DNA from: a virus
DNA length: 64,000 nt
Direction: 5' to 3' (one strand)
Virus record (IMG/VR): IMGVR_UViG_3300024999_000008
Span: 1 to 64,000 of that record
Part shown: positions 7,458 to 15,109 of the stretch, one piece after another
Numbering within the stretch: position 1 is the first letter of the stretch
Layout: each line of letters starts with the position of its first letter
Translations under genes and position numbers: made by a program
Notes under the pieces: model-generated
What the model was told of the DNA's origin: nothing
The model's database searches: none
What the model saw: only the letters and a program-made list of their open reading frames with translations

Positions 7458-8429
7458 TCACACCTCCATTAATCTCTGCTTTGTCTTTGCCTCATGCAAC
7501 TCTGGGTCCCATTCAGAATGAATAAATCCTTGTGGTGCTTTTTCCATCCAATGCAACGGATTGTTTCGGAGCCTGCAAAGATCATAATAAGGACAAACTG
7601 ACATAAAGGTTGTGCAAGCATAGCCTGGATTGCGATGGAAAGATTTCAAACAGTCTGAACGATCCCGGCAGTTGATTTTGTCTTCTTCAAGTAAGTTTAA
7701 GTTTTGCTGAATCTCATCGGCATAATGACAAAGATCAGACAGGAAGTGTTCAATTGCCGCTGATCGTTTGTTGATCGTAATTGGAACAAAATCGATCTTG
7801 CTTTTCTGACAAAGAGCGACTCGATAAGTAATGGTTGGGATTTTATCATAAAAAATTCTGCCAGCAGTTAAGTAACCGTCTGACTGGAATGACATTTCAA
7901 AGGTTTGTGGTGTTGTAGAGTAGATAGCCTTAGCGGTTTTGTGGTCGAGAATATCGATTCCGTTTTCACCGCTGGAAAAGATCAGGTCGATGCGACCAAT
8001 ATAATTGGGCAGCTTCAAGCCCTTTACAGACAGGTCGATGGAAAATGGTGCTTCAACAGCTAAGATGGAACGATTTTTTACATCACTTACGAGAAAGCGA
8101 TCCCAATAGCCCTTATACATGTTGGCTGCATGACCAGGAGATTTGGGAAAGATTGCATCCTCGTTTTTCCAAAATGGTTCGCCATCGAGCTTCCAGAGCT
8201 TGTGGAATGCTTTTATGGATATTTCAGTTGCATCAAGAACAGATGGTGAAGAATCCTTAATTAGAATGTTATAAGTAGTTTCTAGGCCGTAATGCCAGCA
8301 GCTTCCAAATACCAAATGGATGGACTGCCCAGCTGGTTTGAGATTCATTACATACTGGAACAAGAACCTTCGGGGACATGTAAGATAGGTTGATAATGCA
8401 CTGTAGTCTATTTTTTCGTAAAAATTCAT
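7458..8429 (-). CDS. PD-(D/E)XK nuclease, RecB/Cas4-like, with Cys cluster
   Basis: The core is visible: an early YLTCPRRFLFQY motif (Cys18), GRIDLIF with Asp148, and ILDHKTAK with Asp162-x-Lys164, matching the D...DxK active site of the RecB/AddB/Cas4 family. Cysteines 254, 260, 272, 279 and 285 near the C-terminus, with Cys18, could hold a 4Fe-4S cluster as in AddB and Cas4. The expected activity is metal-dependent DNA exonuclease. With the nearby Sak4-like ATPase and DUF669-like protein it makes a phage recombination set. No CRISPR array or Cas1 is present, so Cas4 itself is unlikely. Confidence 0.82.
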   Translation of the reverse strand: MNFYEKIDYSALSTYLTCPRRFLFQYVMNLKPAGQSIHLVFGSCWHYGLETTYNILIKDSSPSVLDATEISIKAFHKLWKLDGEPFWKNEDAIFPKSPGHAANMYKGYWDRFLVSDVKNRSILAVEAPFSIDLSVKGLKLPNYIGRIDLIFSSGENGIDILDHKTAKAIYSTTPQTFEMSFQSDGYLTAGRIFYDKIPTITYRVALCQKSKIDFVPITINKRSAAIEHFLSDLCHYADEIQQNLNLLEEDKINCRDRSDCLKSFHRNPGYACTTFMSVCPYYDLCRLRNNPLHWMEKAPQGFIHSEWDPELHEAKTKQRLMEV

Positions 8430-8479
8430 TTGAGAAATCCTCTCGTTGAACTTAATGAAAAGGAGCTAGGTGAGATAAT

Positions 8480-8680
8480 TTAACTTCCAATAATTTCTGA
8501 AATATTTAATTTAAATTCTGTTTGATCATCTTCGATATCATTATCATGAGCACGTATCCAGGCATAAGAACCATCCTTCATACGAATACCAAAACCTGTA
8601 TCCTCACCCTCATAAGCATAAATTTTTGCATCATCAGGAATATACATAACAAGCTCTTTTAATTTTTTTCCAGTTATCAT
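8480..8680 (-). CDS. Hypothetical acidic protein, 66 aa
   Basis: A small protein (LKELVMYIPDDAKIYAYEGEDTGF) whose start resembles short phage proteins beginning with a helix then PDDAxI. AGGAG precedes the ATG. Function unknown. Confidence 0.6.
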   Translation of the reverse strand: MITGKKLKELVMYIPDDAKIYAYEGEDTGFGIRMKDGSYAWIRAHDNDIEDDQTEFKLNISEIIGS

Positions 8681-8699
8681 AATAACTCCTTATAATTAA

Positions 8700-8784
8700 G
8701 AAACCGATTCCAACATCGTCATGCTGGCGATACCTGTCAATTCAGGTCGAATGGTGCGCATGGACTTGCTATCCAATGCGTTTC
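8700..8784 (-). ncRNA. Cloverleaf-shaped RNA candidate, module C
   Basis: A GAAAC/GTTTC closing helix surrounds three hairpins: GCAT-GGA/TCC-ATGC with a 7-nt loop, ACCTG/CAGGT with a 6-nt loop, and ATCG/CGAT with a 9-nt loop. Total size is 85 nt, like a tRNA, but no D- or T-loop consensus is seen. It lies just downstream (leftward) of the second long tRNA-like gene, mirroring the arrangement at 4.2 kb. Confidence 0.35.
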
Positions 8785-8801
8785 CGGCAATAAAGATTAA
8801 A

Positions 8802-8956
8802 AGTAGTGGGCAGGATTCGAACCTGCATAGTCTTAAGGCACTCAATCTTTTCTCTTGACTCATATAGCATGATGTCTATACTGTTGCGTCGATACTCGCG
8901 AGTTTAGGCTAGGACCAACCCATATGCCTTGCGGCTACCAATTTCGCCACCACTAC
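8802..8956 (-). tRNA. Second long tRNA-like gene (class II D-arm, about 155 nt)
   Basis: Acceptor strands GTAGTGG and CCACTAC pair over 7 bp; the T-arm is perfect (GCAGG, loop TTCGAAT, CCTGC); the D-arm (GGCGAAATTGGTAGCCGC) is of Leu/Ser type. An anticodon-like stem AAGGCA pairs either with TGCCTT next to the T-arm, leaving an insertion of roughly 80 nt in the loop, or as AGGC/GCCT with a 16-nt loop. The discriminator base would be U, unusual for Leu or Ser. Length and layout match the gene at 4040-4198 (internal segments about 102 and 100 nt). Confidence 0.55.
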
Positions 8957-8965
8957 TTTACTAAT

Positions 8966-9328
8966 TTACCGATTGTTGAACTGGGCCAGAACTGCATCAC
9001 GAACTTCAGGCGGAAGATTGCCCAATGCTTCCAGAGCTTTCTCCTCGGGAGTTTTAGTAATCCGAAGGGTCGGCTTCCAGTCGCTGAAATCCTCAGCTGC
9101 GATGGCTTCGTCAGTATTGCTGAATTCGTTATTGTCGTCTTTCTCTTCAAGTTTGCGACGAATAACAGCGCGGAAAGAAACCTTCAGCTGGTTCTTTACC
9201 ATGTTCACGGTAAGATCCTCACCGAGAGCCTGTACCATCTCTTCGATAGTTCCGAGGTTAAGGACTGCCGGTTCGGTTACGGTGATTTCCCTGCTGGCCT
9301 GGTTGCTAACTACTTTGATCATGCTCAT
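8966..9328 (-). CDS. Hypothetical protein, 120 aa, with C-terminal EALGNLP motif
   Basis: The protein has an N-terminal beta segment (MIKVVSNQASREITV), a helical middle (KLEEKDDNNEF) and a C-terminal helix (EEKALEALGNLPPEVRDAV). That last helix closely resembles the C-terminus of the gene at 21713-22120 (DEQKAIEAMAKLSPEQLAA), suggesting a shared docking element. GGAG precedes the ATG by eight bases. Function unknown. Confidence 0.65.
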   Translation of the reverse strand: MSMIKVVSNQASREITVTEPAVLNLGTIEEMVQALGEDLTVNMVKNQLKVSFRAVIRRKLEEKDDNNEFSNTDEAIAAEDFSDWKPTLRITKTPEEKALEALGNLPPEVRDAVLAQFNNR

Positions 9329-9395
9329 TTTTGAATCTCCTAATTAGGGGGTTTGTAGAATGGGCGACATGCCCAAGATTGATGAATAAAGATTT

Positions 9396-10007
9396 TTAGC
9401 TATTTGCAAGTTGATCAAGAATCTTCTTGCGTTCTAGGCAAAAAAACCTCCATTCGGATGAAACACTATTTGATTCTCCATCTAAAAATTTAGCAAAGTT
9501 TATACTTTTTAAAAATTTTGCTGCTGGGCTTTCAATAGTATGCGAAGTATAATTAAATATATTCTCTGCATATAATCTAGCTTTTGCTGCATTAATAAAA
9601 AACTTAAAATTTCCTATATGAATTAATTTTCCTTTAAAAGTAATATATACTTTCCAACGTTTTACATGACCAAGCCATCTTATACCAATAATTCCAGATT
9701 TATTTGTCTTTCCATTACCTCTATTTTTAGCATTTTCCGAAGCAAAAACTTCACGTAAATTTTTTATTCTATTATCATTTCTAATTCTATTAATATGGTC
9801 AATATGGCCTTTTGGCATATAGCCATAATACATAAAATAAACTATACGATGAACTCCATAAATTCTTCCATTTAAAAAAACGTTTAAATATCCAGCATAA
9901 TTTATCTTTCCAACTAAAGAATCATTTTCTTTAGCTATTAAGATCCCTGAGGCTGGAAAGTACTTGAATTTCTTATGAAGTTCATCGTATGTTAATTCTT
10001 TAATCAT
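9396..10007 (-). CDS. HNH endonuclease with AP2-type DNA-binding domain
   Basis: Residues about 53-84 carry the HNH core (GVHRIVYFM, then HIDHINRIRNDNRIKNLR) and 104-150 an AP2-like three-strand DNA-binding domain (SGIIGIRWLGHVKRWKVYI). This is the common free-standing homing-endonuclease type of phages, which cuts intron- or gene-less alleles and spreads itself. It is first behind a consensus promoter at 10069-10097. The ribosome site is weak. No intron is evident around it. Confidence 0.85.
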   Translation of the reverse strand: MIKELTYDELHKKFKYFPASGILIAKENDSLVGKINYAGYLNVFLNGRIYGVHRIVYFMYYGYMPKGHIDHINRIRNDNRIKNLREVFASENAKNRGNGKTNKSGIIGIRWLGHVKRWKVYITFKGKLIHIGNFKFFINAAKARLYAENIFNYTSHTIESPAAKFLKSINFAKFLDGESNSVSSEWRFFCLERKKILDQLANS

Positions 10008-10068
10008 TATATTGATGGAGGCCCTTTAAGGCTTTAAGGAATTTTTAAACACCGTCAAATGTCCCCAC

Positions 10069-10097
10069 ACAATAACCGAAAACCGTCCCCCTGTCAA
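10069..10097 (-). promoter_or_regulatory. Sigma-70-type promoter (leftward)
   Basis: On the leftward strand TTGACA (10092-10097) and TATTGT (10069-10074) are separated by exactly 17 bp. Transcription would start about 10062, upstream of the HNH gene and the operon beyond. The surrounding 10008-10125 gap holds no other gene. Confidence 0.75.
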
Positions 10098-10125
10098 GCG
10101 TTTTTCGCCCTCTTTTTATTCTTTT

Positions 10126-10341
10126 TCATCCTGCCTTAAATGACTCAAGAACAACCCGAGCAACATGCAAATCCAAGTTTGCACAAGTAACTTTGGTAGG
10201 ATCATTCCAGATTGGACCTTCATCAGCAGTTTTAACATTCGCAAGTTCGCGAGCCTCACTTTCAGTTCTGGCAATAATTACTTTGGCATCATATTCCTCA
10301 TAGCCAACAGAATCAGTACGATAAAGCAAATATACATTCAT
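10126..10341 (-). CDS. Conserved-type small phage protein, 71 aa
   Basis: The sequence MNVYLLYRTDSVGYEEYDAKVIIA with SEARELAN is a layout I associate with small phage proteins of unknown function that carry a DxVxYxExDA-like segment. The ATG at 10341 follows AAAGGAGGTGGAGAA, a strong ribosome site. It overlaps the upstream gene by ATGA. Confidence 0.65.
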   Translation of the reverse strand: MNVYLLYRTDSVGYEEYDAKVIIARTESEARELANVKTADEGPIWNDPTKVTCANLDLHVARVVLESFKAG

Positions 10342-10526
10342 TTCTCCACCTCCTTTAGCCACTTATCCAGTTCAGAAATATATAATTCGTTTGTCTTATT
10401 AATTTCTTCTTGTATCTTTCTGTAGGATAATCCCCAACTTTTTAGACTTTCTTCACTTGAAGCTATTATGTACTGTAGTTCAAGTGCATCTCTGGCTGCA
10501 CGTATAGCTTCGATAGGAATATTCAT
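10338..10526 (-). CDS. Hypothetical helical protein, 62 aa
   Basis: Mostly helical (PIEAIRAARDALELQ; LYISELDKWLKEVEK). It overlaps the next gene as ATGA, indicating coupling. No family recognised. Confidence 0.55.
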   Translation of the reverse strand: MNIPIEAIRAARDALELQYIIASSEESLKSWGLSYRKIQEEINKTNELYISELDKWLKEVEK

Positions 10527-10528
10527 AG

Positions 10529-10687
10529 TTATTTATCCAAACTGGTAATAACATTTCTATTTGAAAAAGGTTGCAAAGCTGTTTGATCAATCGGAAATGT
10601 TGGATATAATTGATCAATAAGAAAGACAAATAATCCTACGACTATAAAAGATGCGAGAAAAATCAAAGTATTTTTTACAGTATTCAT
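10529..10687 (-). CDS. Single-pass membrane protein, 52 aa
   Basis: A frame starting MNTVKNTLIFLASF has one hydrophobic segment (about residues 7-24, LIFLASFIVVGLFVFL) and a polar C-terminal tail. GGAGGG lies four bases before the ATG. N-terminus probably cytoplasmic given Lys5. Role unknown; small inner-membrane proteins in early operons often modify the host envelope or exclude other phages. Confidence 0.6.
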   Translation of the reverse strand: MNTVKNTLIFLASFIVVGLFVFLIDQLYPTFPIDQTALQPFSNRNVITSLDK

Positions 10688-10699
10688 TTTACCCTCCAA

Positions 10700-10852
10700 T
10701 TATTTATTAATTAGATCTTTGAATGAGGCTCCCCACATTTTACTTGGTTTATATCCGAGGGCTTTACAAAGTTCTGCTATTGCTTCAAGTGCGGTGTCAC
10801 CAAAGCCAGCAATTGATTCTTGAAGATTTATAAAGTCAGTTTTGTAGCACAC
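10700..10852 (-). CDS. Hypothetical small protein with GTG start, 50 aa
   Basis: The frame reads VCYKTDFINLQESIAGFGD and ends KMWGASFKDLINK, with a helical middle. A stop two codons upstream leaves GTG as the only reasonable start; it overlaps the end of the next upstream gene in another frame. No clear ribosome site, so coupling to that gene would be needed. Confidence 0.4.
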   Translation of the reverse strand: MCYKTDFINLQESIAGFGDTALEAIAELCKALGYKPSKMWGASFKDLINK

Positions 10853-11142
10853 CAGCTATTAGCATCCATAAATATATTTATATCAACATAATCTGCATAG
10901 TTTTTTGCATCATCATCATCACAAAACCATTTTTGAGCTAAATTTTTTATTCTATGAATATCTGCTCCTGCTGCCAGTGCTTCTACAAGTATTGTCCATG
11001 CCTGAGCTCGATCTGCATGATCGAACGCCCATATCCCTTTAACGAAAGTACTTTCCCGCAATTCTGCAACTGTATCACCGAGTTCTCTTTTATATATCAA
11101 ATTACCATTTTCATGCAGATAATACCAGCCTTCTATAGTCAT
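10828..11142 (-). CDS. Hypothetical protein, 104 aa
   Basis: The protein (MTIEGWYYLHENGNLIYKRE) is acidic with several Trp residues and a helical centre (AQAWTILVEALAAGADIHRIK). GGAGGATAAA precedes the ATG at 11142. The pattern WYYLHxNG resembles small conserved phage proteins of unknown role. Confidence 0.65.
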   Translation of the reverse strand: MTIEGWYYLHENGNLIYKRELGDTVAELRESTFVKGIWAFDHADRAQAWTILVEALAAGADIHRIKNLAQKWFCDDDDAKNYADYVDINIFMDANSWCATKLTL

Positions 11143-11176
11143 TTTATCCTCCAAATATGTAATCTTGCTATTCGCA

Positions 11177-11287
11177 TTATTTTCCTATCCTGATCGTAAG
11201 AGCTTTTACTTTTTCGCGTAAAAAAAGACTGAATGCTACACAAGCGAGTAAGAAGAGCATGAAGTATTCGAGTAATCTTTGCCACAT
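11177..11287 (-). CDS. Membrane micro-protein, 36 aa
   Basis: The frame MWQRLLEYFMLFLLACVAFSL has one transmembrane helix then a basic tail (REKVKALTIRIGK). AAGGAGAAATA precedes the ATG, which overlaps the upstream stop as TAATG. Strong ribosome site and coupling make it a credible gene despite its size. Confidence 0.55.
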   Translation of the reverse strand: MWQRLLEYFMLFLLACVAFSLFLREKVKALTIRIGK

Positions 11288-11550
11288 TATTTCTCCTTAC
11301 TAATCTTTTGTTTAACTTCATCAAGTGCTTTCGTTTCATTGGTGACATCAATCAGCATGTAGGATTTTCCTCCTTGGGTTACTTTACAAATGCCTAAGGC
11401 ATCAACAGTTACGACTGGCACGAGGTTTGCTCTTTCTTTCAATTCGACTATCATCTTATTCTTTTCTGAATCAGCTTTAGCTACAAAGAATATTATAACA
11501 GCCCAAAAAAGAAGCTTAATAGTCAAATCTATTATTTTGGCTTTATTCAT
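11287..11550 (-). CDS. Single-pass membrane protein, 87 aa
   Basis: Start MNKAKIIDLTIKLLFWAVIIFFVAK: a transmembrane helix about residues 7-23, then a soluble C-terminal part (VPVVTVDALGICKVTQGGKSY) that may fold outside the membrane. The ATG at 11550 lies two bases after the upstream stop. It pairs with the 36-residue membrane micro-protein downstream, so the two may form an envelope unit. Function unknown. Confidence 0.6.
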   Translation of the reverse strand: MNKAKIIDLTIKLLFWAVIIFFVAKADSEKNKMIVELKERANLVPVVTVDALGICKVTQGGKSYMLIDVTNETKALDEVKQKISKEK

Positions 11551-11551
11551 A

Positions 11552-11836
11552 TTAATCCATTCCCTTATCTGTAGGAAGTAATTCCTTAATGATGGGATTA
11601 ATAATTTGAAGACTCCCAACAAGCTCAACAAGTTTCTTAGATATATTAGAAATAGTATCAGTTTTAGATGCTAAAGTATAAAGTTGATCATACATCTCAG
11701 ACACTTTAATGAGTTGTCCTACCTTTAACTTTGATGTTGAATCAGCAAATTCTGAATAATAACCAGTTAAATTAGAAAGTTCTTTTCTTGATGCTTCTAG
11801 TATAAATCCATTTTCTGTTTTACCAATAATTCTCAT
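11552..11836 (-). CDS. Hypothetical protein, 94 aa
   Basis: Starts MRIIGKTENGFILEASRKEL, a pattern of a short beta hairpin then helices, seen in small phage proteins. AGGAG precedes the ATG. No family recognised. Confidence 0.55.
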   Translation of the reverse strand: MRIIGKTENGFILEASRKELSNLTGYYSEFADSTSKLKVGQLIKVSEMYDQLYTLASKTDTISNISKKLVELVGSLQIINPIIKELLPTDKGMD

Positions 11837-11865
11837 TTTATGTTTTCTCCTATTAAATACATTGG

Positions 11866-12048
11866 TTATTTGTTAACAATTAATATTCTTTTCCCAACAT
11901 CTGTAACAAAGTAAATCAATTCGTTTGGCCTTTTGTTGAGGGCATGTTTATGATTCCAGGCATAAAAAGATTCGTTGCGACTAGTCTGGTAAAGATTCAT
12001 TCCGAGGAGTTCTGGTAAGAATTTGCGTTTGATCACAATTGGCTCCAT
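11866..12048 (-). CDS. Hypothetical basic protein, 60 aa
   Basis: Basic protein (RKFLPELLGMNLYQTSRNESF) with aromatic residues. No good ribosome site precedes the ATG at 12048, so the start may lie at Met17. Function unknown. Confidence 0.45.
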   Translation of the reverse strand: MEPIVIKRKFLPELLGMNLYQTSRNESFYAWNHKHALNKRPNELIYFVTDVGKRILIVNK

Positions 12049-12056
12049 TACAAAAA

Positions 12057-12230
12057 TTAAATAGTTTTTAAATTAAGATCAAATAATGATTCGTAAAAAG
12101 CATGAATTGCCATTGCTATCTCGATGGTACTTTTACCTCGCATGAGGTCAAGCATAACTGATATACAGATTTCACAAGATAAGCCTTCTCGATATAGGGT
12201 GATTATTTTCTTTAGTTGTCGCTTGTTCAT
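12057..12230 (-). CDS. Hypothetical helical protein, 57 aa
   Basis: The frame (MNKRQLKKIITLYREGLSCE) is helical with a basic start and an acidic end. AAGGAG lies eight bases before the ATG. It starts like a helix-turn-helix (KKIITLYREGLS) but is too short to be sure. Confidence 0.5.
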   Translation of the reverse strand: MNKRQLKKIITLYREGLSCEICISVMLDLMRGKSTIEIAMAIHAFYESLFDLNLKTI

Positions 12231-12251
12231 AGGTTAGGCTCCTTAATTGTT

Positions 12252-12548
12252 TTAGCTAAGCTGGCGAATAAGCTGTTGTCGTGCAACTTTCAGTATTTCG
12301 CTCTTCTTTTCTTCTGAAAGTTTCCAGTAATAATAATTGTCAGCATGGCAGATGGTTGTCCACCAACCAGTTTGAAGGTAATTGTTAGTAAATTGGCAAT
12401 ACCTGTCACTATATTCTAAAGCATGATAAAACGAAACATAGGTATAGCCAACGGGCCATCCTCCTGTATTATCAATTGCTTGCATAAAATCTTCTATTTT
12501 CATGCCTGGATGTGTGTGAATCAATTCTTTTCGAATTAAATTTTTCAT
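12252..12548 (-). CDS. Hypothetical aromatic-rich protein, 98 aa
   Basis: A protein rich in Tyr and Trp (YTYVSFYHALEYSDRYCQF; TGWWTTICHADNYYYW) with a helical basic C-terminus. AAGGAG precedes the ATG. It lies just after the helicase gene. No family recognised. Confidence 0.6.
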   Translation of the reverse strand: MKNLIRKELIHTHPGMKIEDFMQAIDNTGGWPVGYTYVSFYHALEYSDRYCQFTNNYLQTGWWTTICHADNYYYWKLSEEKKSEILKVARQQLIRQLS

Positions 12549-12559
12549 ATTATTACTCC

Positions 12560-14053
12560 TTAAGCTACATCTTTTTCAAGCATTTGATCTACTTGCCATT
12601 GTTCATAAGCAACCTTTCGGGCCTTGTCAAAAGTATGAGGCCAGCAAGCTTCACATTTGCTCACATCAAGTTGATGCAATGCCCGAGATGCGGCTACATA
12701 CAAGATGTTGGTTTCCTCTGTAGTAGGGTTACCGTTATCACTTGGGACTTTGAAATCATTGGCCAGCCTCACTCTAGACCATTCCAAGCCTTTTGCTTTA
12801 TGTGCAGTAGTTATGGTTACGTCAGCTTCGTTTGGATCTTCTACAGTTGATTCAAGAATACTTAGCAAGCGTTCCCTGCCATAGAGTTCGATCAATTTGA
12901 GGATAGGTTTAATGTCTCCGCCCATTGGAGAATCAGCATATTCTTTCAAATCTGCGAAGCTCTTAAAAAGGAAAAGGTCTGGATGATTTGAATATCCCTG
13001 AATTTTGAGCTGAACTATAGAGTTGATAAGATATGTAAGTTGTTGCGTTCCACCCAGGATGTGGACAGACAGATTTTTGCCAAGAGCTTCGATTGTTTCT
13101 GCAATAATTCCTTTGTTTGTCCGACATAAGATTGCGTCTACGGCTGGAAGTGGTTCATAATGAATAGATGATGTAACGTCGTCGTTGCCATGGAATGGTA
13201 CATACTCGAACTGATATGGATAGTATCCCGTAATTATGGTATTTGCCATATTGGCAATGTTTTCACCAAAACGAAAACTTCTAGTAATGTATAGCTTTGC
13301 AAGATTGTCATCCTGGAGTGCATTAACGGCCCCACGCCAACTGTAGATTTGTTGGAAACAGTCGCCAACGAAGATCTTTTGACAACTTTGATTCTTGATT
13401 ACTTGTGCAATGACTGGATTGCTATCTTGATATTCGTCAAAGAAGATGAAGTCTTTATTGATAATTGGATTTGTGAGGGCCCAGATTTTGAGATAAACAT
13501 CATGAGTGATTGGCATAGGCTTGCTTATGTCAGCCATTTCGTTAAACACTAGATTCGCGTGTTGAACCAAATCTTCACGCATAACTTCCAGATCTGAGTC
13601 TTGTAAGATTGTTAGGCGTGGCAAATGTTTGTACTGAATAACTTCGTCACTAGAATAACAGTATTTGCGAATCGTATTTAGGATTAAGTAACCTTTGTTG
13701 GCTGGACTATTGTATAACTGCCATTCTCCAATGTAGAAAGTATCCGCTAGTTGTTTGCCTGTCAATTTGCTGAGCTTCTTCTTGTATTTGTAGCCAACTG
13801 TGCCGTATGCTAATGCATGGCCGGTTTTACACATTATGTTGCTGGAAAACTTGGTTGCAGCTTCCTGGGCTAGGAGTTTGTTGAATGAGATGGACAGTCC
13901 ATATCCTGACATTTTGCGAGCCATTGCAAGCAGCAGGAATGTTTTGCCACTTCCAGGAGGTGCTTGAATGGCATAATTATTGCCATCAAGAATAGTGTTG
14001 ACGTGAGCTTCTTGTTCGGTGGTAAGAGTTTTACCTTTGTATTTCATTACCAT
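12560..14053 (-). CDS. UvrD/Rep-like SF1A DNA helicase
   Basis: Superfamily 1 motifs run in order: Walker A (APPGSGKTFLLL, residues 31-42), DEYQDSNP (motif II, about 205), the GDCFQQIYSWRGA motif III (about 228-240), SFRFG motif IV, TTAHKAKGLEW motif V (about 415) and YVAASRAL motif VI (about 460). It is an ATP-driven 3'-5' translocase that unwinds duplex DNA for replication or repair. At 497 residues it lacks the 1B/2B-sized insertions of full UvrD (about 720), resembling compact phage or Fbh1-type enzymes. GAGG in the upstream stop region serves as ribosome site. Confidence 0.9.
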   Translation of the reverse strand: MVMKYKGKTLTTEQEAHVNTILDGNNYAIQAPPGSGKTFLLLAMARKMSGYGLSISFNKLLAQEAATKFSSNIMCKTGHALAYGTVGYKYKKKLSKLTGKQLADTFYIGEWQLYNSPANKGYLILNTIRKYCYSSDEVIQYKHLPRLTILQDSDLEVMREDLVQHANLVFNEMADISKPMPITHDVYLKIWALTNPIINKDFIFFDEYQDSNPVIAQVIKNQSCQKIFVGDCFQQIYSWRGAVNALQDDNLAKLYITRSFRFGENIANMANTIITGYYPYQFEYVPFHGNDDVTSSIHYEPLPAVDAILCRTNKGIIAETIEALGKNLSVHILGGTQQLTYLINSIVQLKIQGYSNHPDLFLFKSFADLKEYADSPMGGDIKPILKLIELYGRERLLSILESTVEDPNEADVTITTAHKAKGLEWSRVRLANDFKVPSDNGNPTTEETNILYVAASRALHQLDVSKCEACWPHTFDKARKVAYEQWQVDQMLEKDVA

Positions 14054-14055
14054 GA

Positions 14056-14631
14056 CTAAACCTCATTCATTTCTCTTAAAGTTGCCATAAATTTCTTGTA
14101 CTCTTTTAAAACTTTTCCAACGTAAACAAGCTGCTCTACTAAAGATCTACATTCATCTTCAACATATTCTTTTGATCTGATTTGAGAATCATCAAAATAT
14201 AAAGAATCAATCTTATAGAGGTATTCCCATTCTTTTGGAAGAAAATATTTTTTTACTGCTTCCCAGTCTTTACCATCACCATAATGGCCACAATCAAAGC
14301 CAAACCACCAAATAGGATCAATTTGTAGTGTTGGATATTTATTAGAGGTTCCAGAATATGTGATGCCTCCATGTACGTTGAAAAGAATACCTGGTGATAC
14401 ATCTTCACCATCCCAGCAAAATAAACTTATTATGCTTCTTTTACCTGAAGGAGAATTTTTAATTTCTTGAAGAAGTTCTGGATTATTTAAGTTGGTATTA
14501 TAGTCAACATTGTATAATGGGTGTTCTGGAGGAACTCCAACATAACCACAGCGATGCCCTAGAGAACCTAAAATTACGCAGCATTTCAGGTTGTTGTAAT
14601 AAAAAAGTGATTCAATTCTATAAGTTGGCAT
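14056..14631 (-). CDS. Conserved-type phage protein of unknown function, 191 aa
   Basis: The segment RCGYVGVPPEHPLY, then NVHGGITYSG and WWFGFDCGHYGDG, with EYVEDECRSLVEQL near the end, is a pattern I recognise from many phage proteins that have no assigned function. The Cys, His and Asp spread suggests metal binding, unproven. Ends 3 bp before the helicase gene. AAAGGAG precedes the ATG. Confidence 0.7.
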   Translation of the reverse strand: MPTYRIESLFYYNNLKCCVILGSLGHRCGYVGVPPEHPLYNVDYNTNLNNPELLQEIKNSPSGKRSIISLFCWDGEDVSPGILFNVHGGITYSGTSNKYPTLQIDPIWWFGFDCGHYGDGKDWEAVKKYFLPKEWEYLYKIDSLYFDDSQIRSKEYVEDECRSLVEQLVYVGKVLKEYKKFMATLREMNEV

Positions 14632-14643
14632 GTTAATTCTCCT

Positions 14644-14871
14644 TTAATAGTCATAATCTGGTTCATCCATCTCAGCATCTGGAACGTCTGCCTCGCAGCA
14701 ATCAGTTACAGGACTGCCATAATCAGATGGATAGTGAACACCTGATTGTCCGCCTGTGCAATGAGTGCCTGAATAGCTAAATGAATCGTCTAAGGCAATT
14801 ATGCGACAGGACTGATTGCAGGCTGAACAAAGAAAGTTAGTTGGTGTCTTATAGTGTGGGAGGTTTTTCAT
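14644..14871 (-). CDS. Cys-rich zinc-ribbon-like protein, 75 aa
   Basis: Six cysteines and several His/Asp residues are arranged as CSACNQSC, then CTGG, then CCEAD, like small zinc ribbons of phages. The C-terminus is very acidic (DEPDYDY). Ribosome site weak. Role unknown. Confidence 0.55.
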   Translation of the reverse strand: MKNLPHYKTPTNFLCSACNQSCRIIALDDSFSYSGTHCTGGQSGVHYPSDYGSPVTDCCEADVPDAEMDEPDYDY

Positions 14872-14881
14872 ATTAGGCTAA

Positions 14882-15094
14882 TTAATTCTCTTGCTTTGTT
14901 GAGTTATTTAATAAAGCATTTATTTCAGTAATAAATTCTAACCTATGATTTTCAGGTACTTCCATTTCTATCGAGTCGTGGACTACCATTGCATGACCTC
15001 CATATCTGTTAGTTATTTCTATAATAGATTCGTAGAAATTAGTTAATTTATCAGCATCTTCTTTTTGCTGTTGTACGAATTTTATTTTTAGCAT
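14882..15094 (-). CDS. Hypothetical protein, 70 aa
   Basis: Mostly helical start (LKIKFVQQQKEDADKL) then a beta segment (HAMVVHDSIEMEVPENH). AAAGGA lies upstream. No family recognised. Confidence 0.5.
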   Translation of the reverse strand: MLKIKFVQQQKEDADKLTNFYESIIEITNRYGGHAMVVHDSIEMEVPENHRLEFITEINALLNNSTKQEN

Positions 15095-15109
15095 TTTGTA
15101 AGTTCCTTT

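Noticed and set aside
7458-8429. Cas4 or CRISPR-adaptation identity for the PD-(D/E)XK nuclease
   Set aside because: No Cas1/Cas2 gene and no repeat-spacer array is present anywhere in the window; a recombination role fits its neighbours better.
8924-9347. Long rightward frames opposite the 120-residue gene
   Set aside because: They are antisense to a gene with a good ribosome site and clear protein-like pattern; one runs into the tRNA-like gene.
11139-11351. A basic 70-codon leftward frame
   Set aside because: It overlaps the better-supported 36- and 87-residue membrane protein genes in another frame and has no ribosome site.
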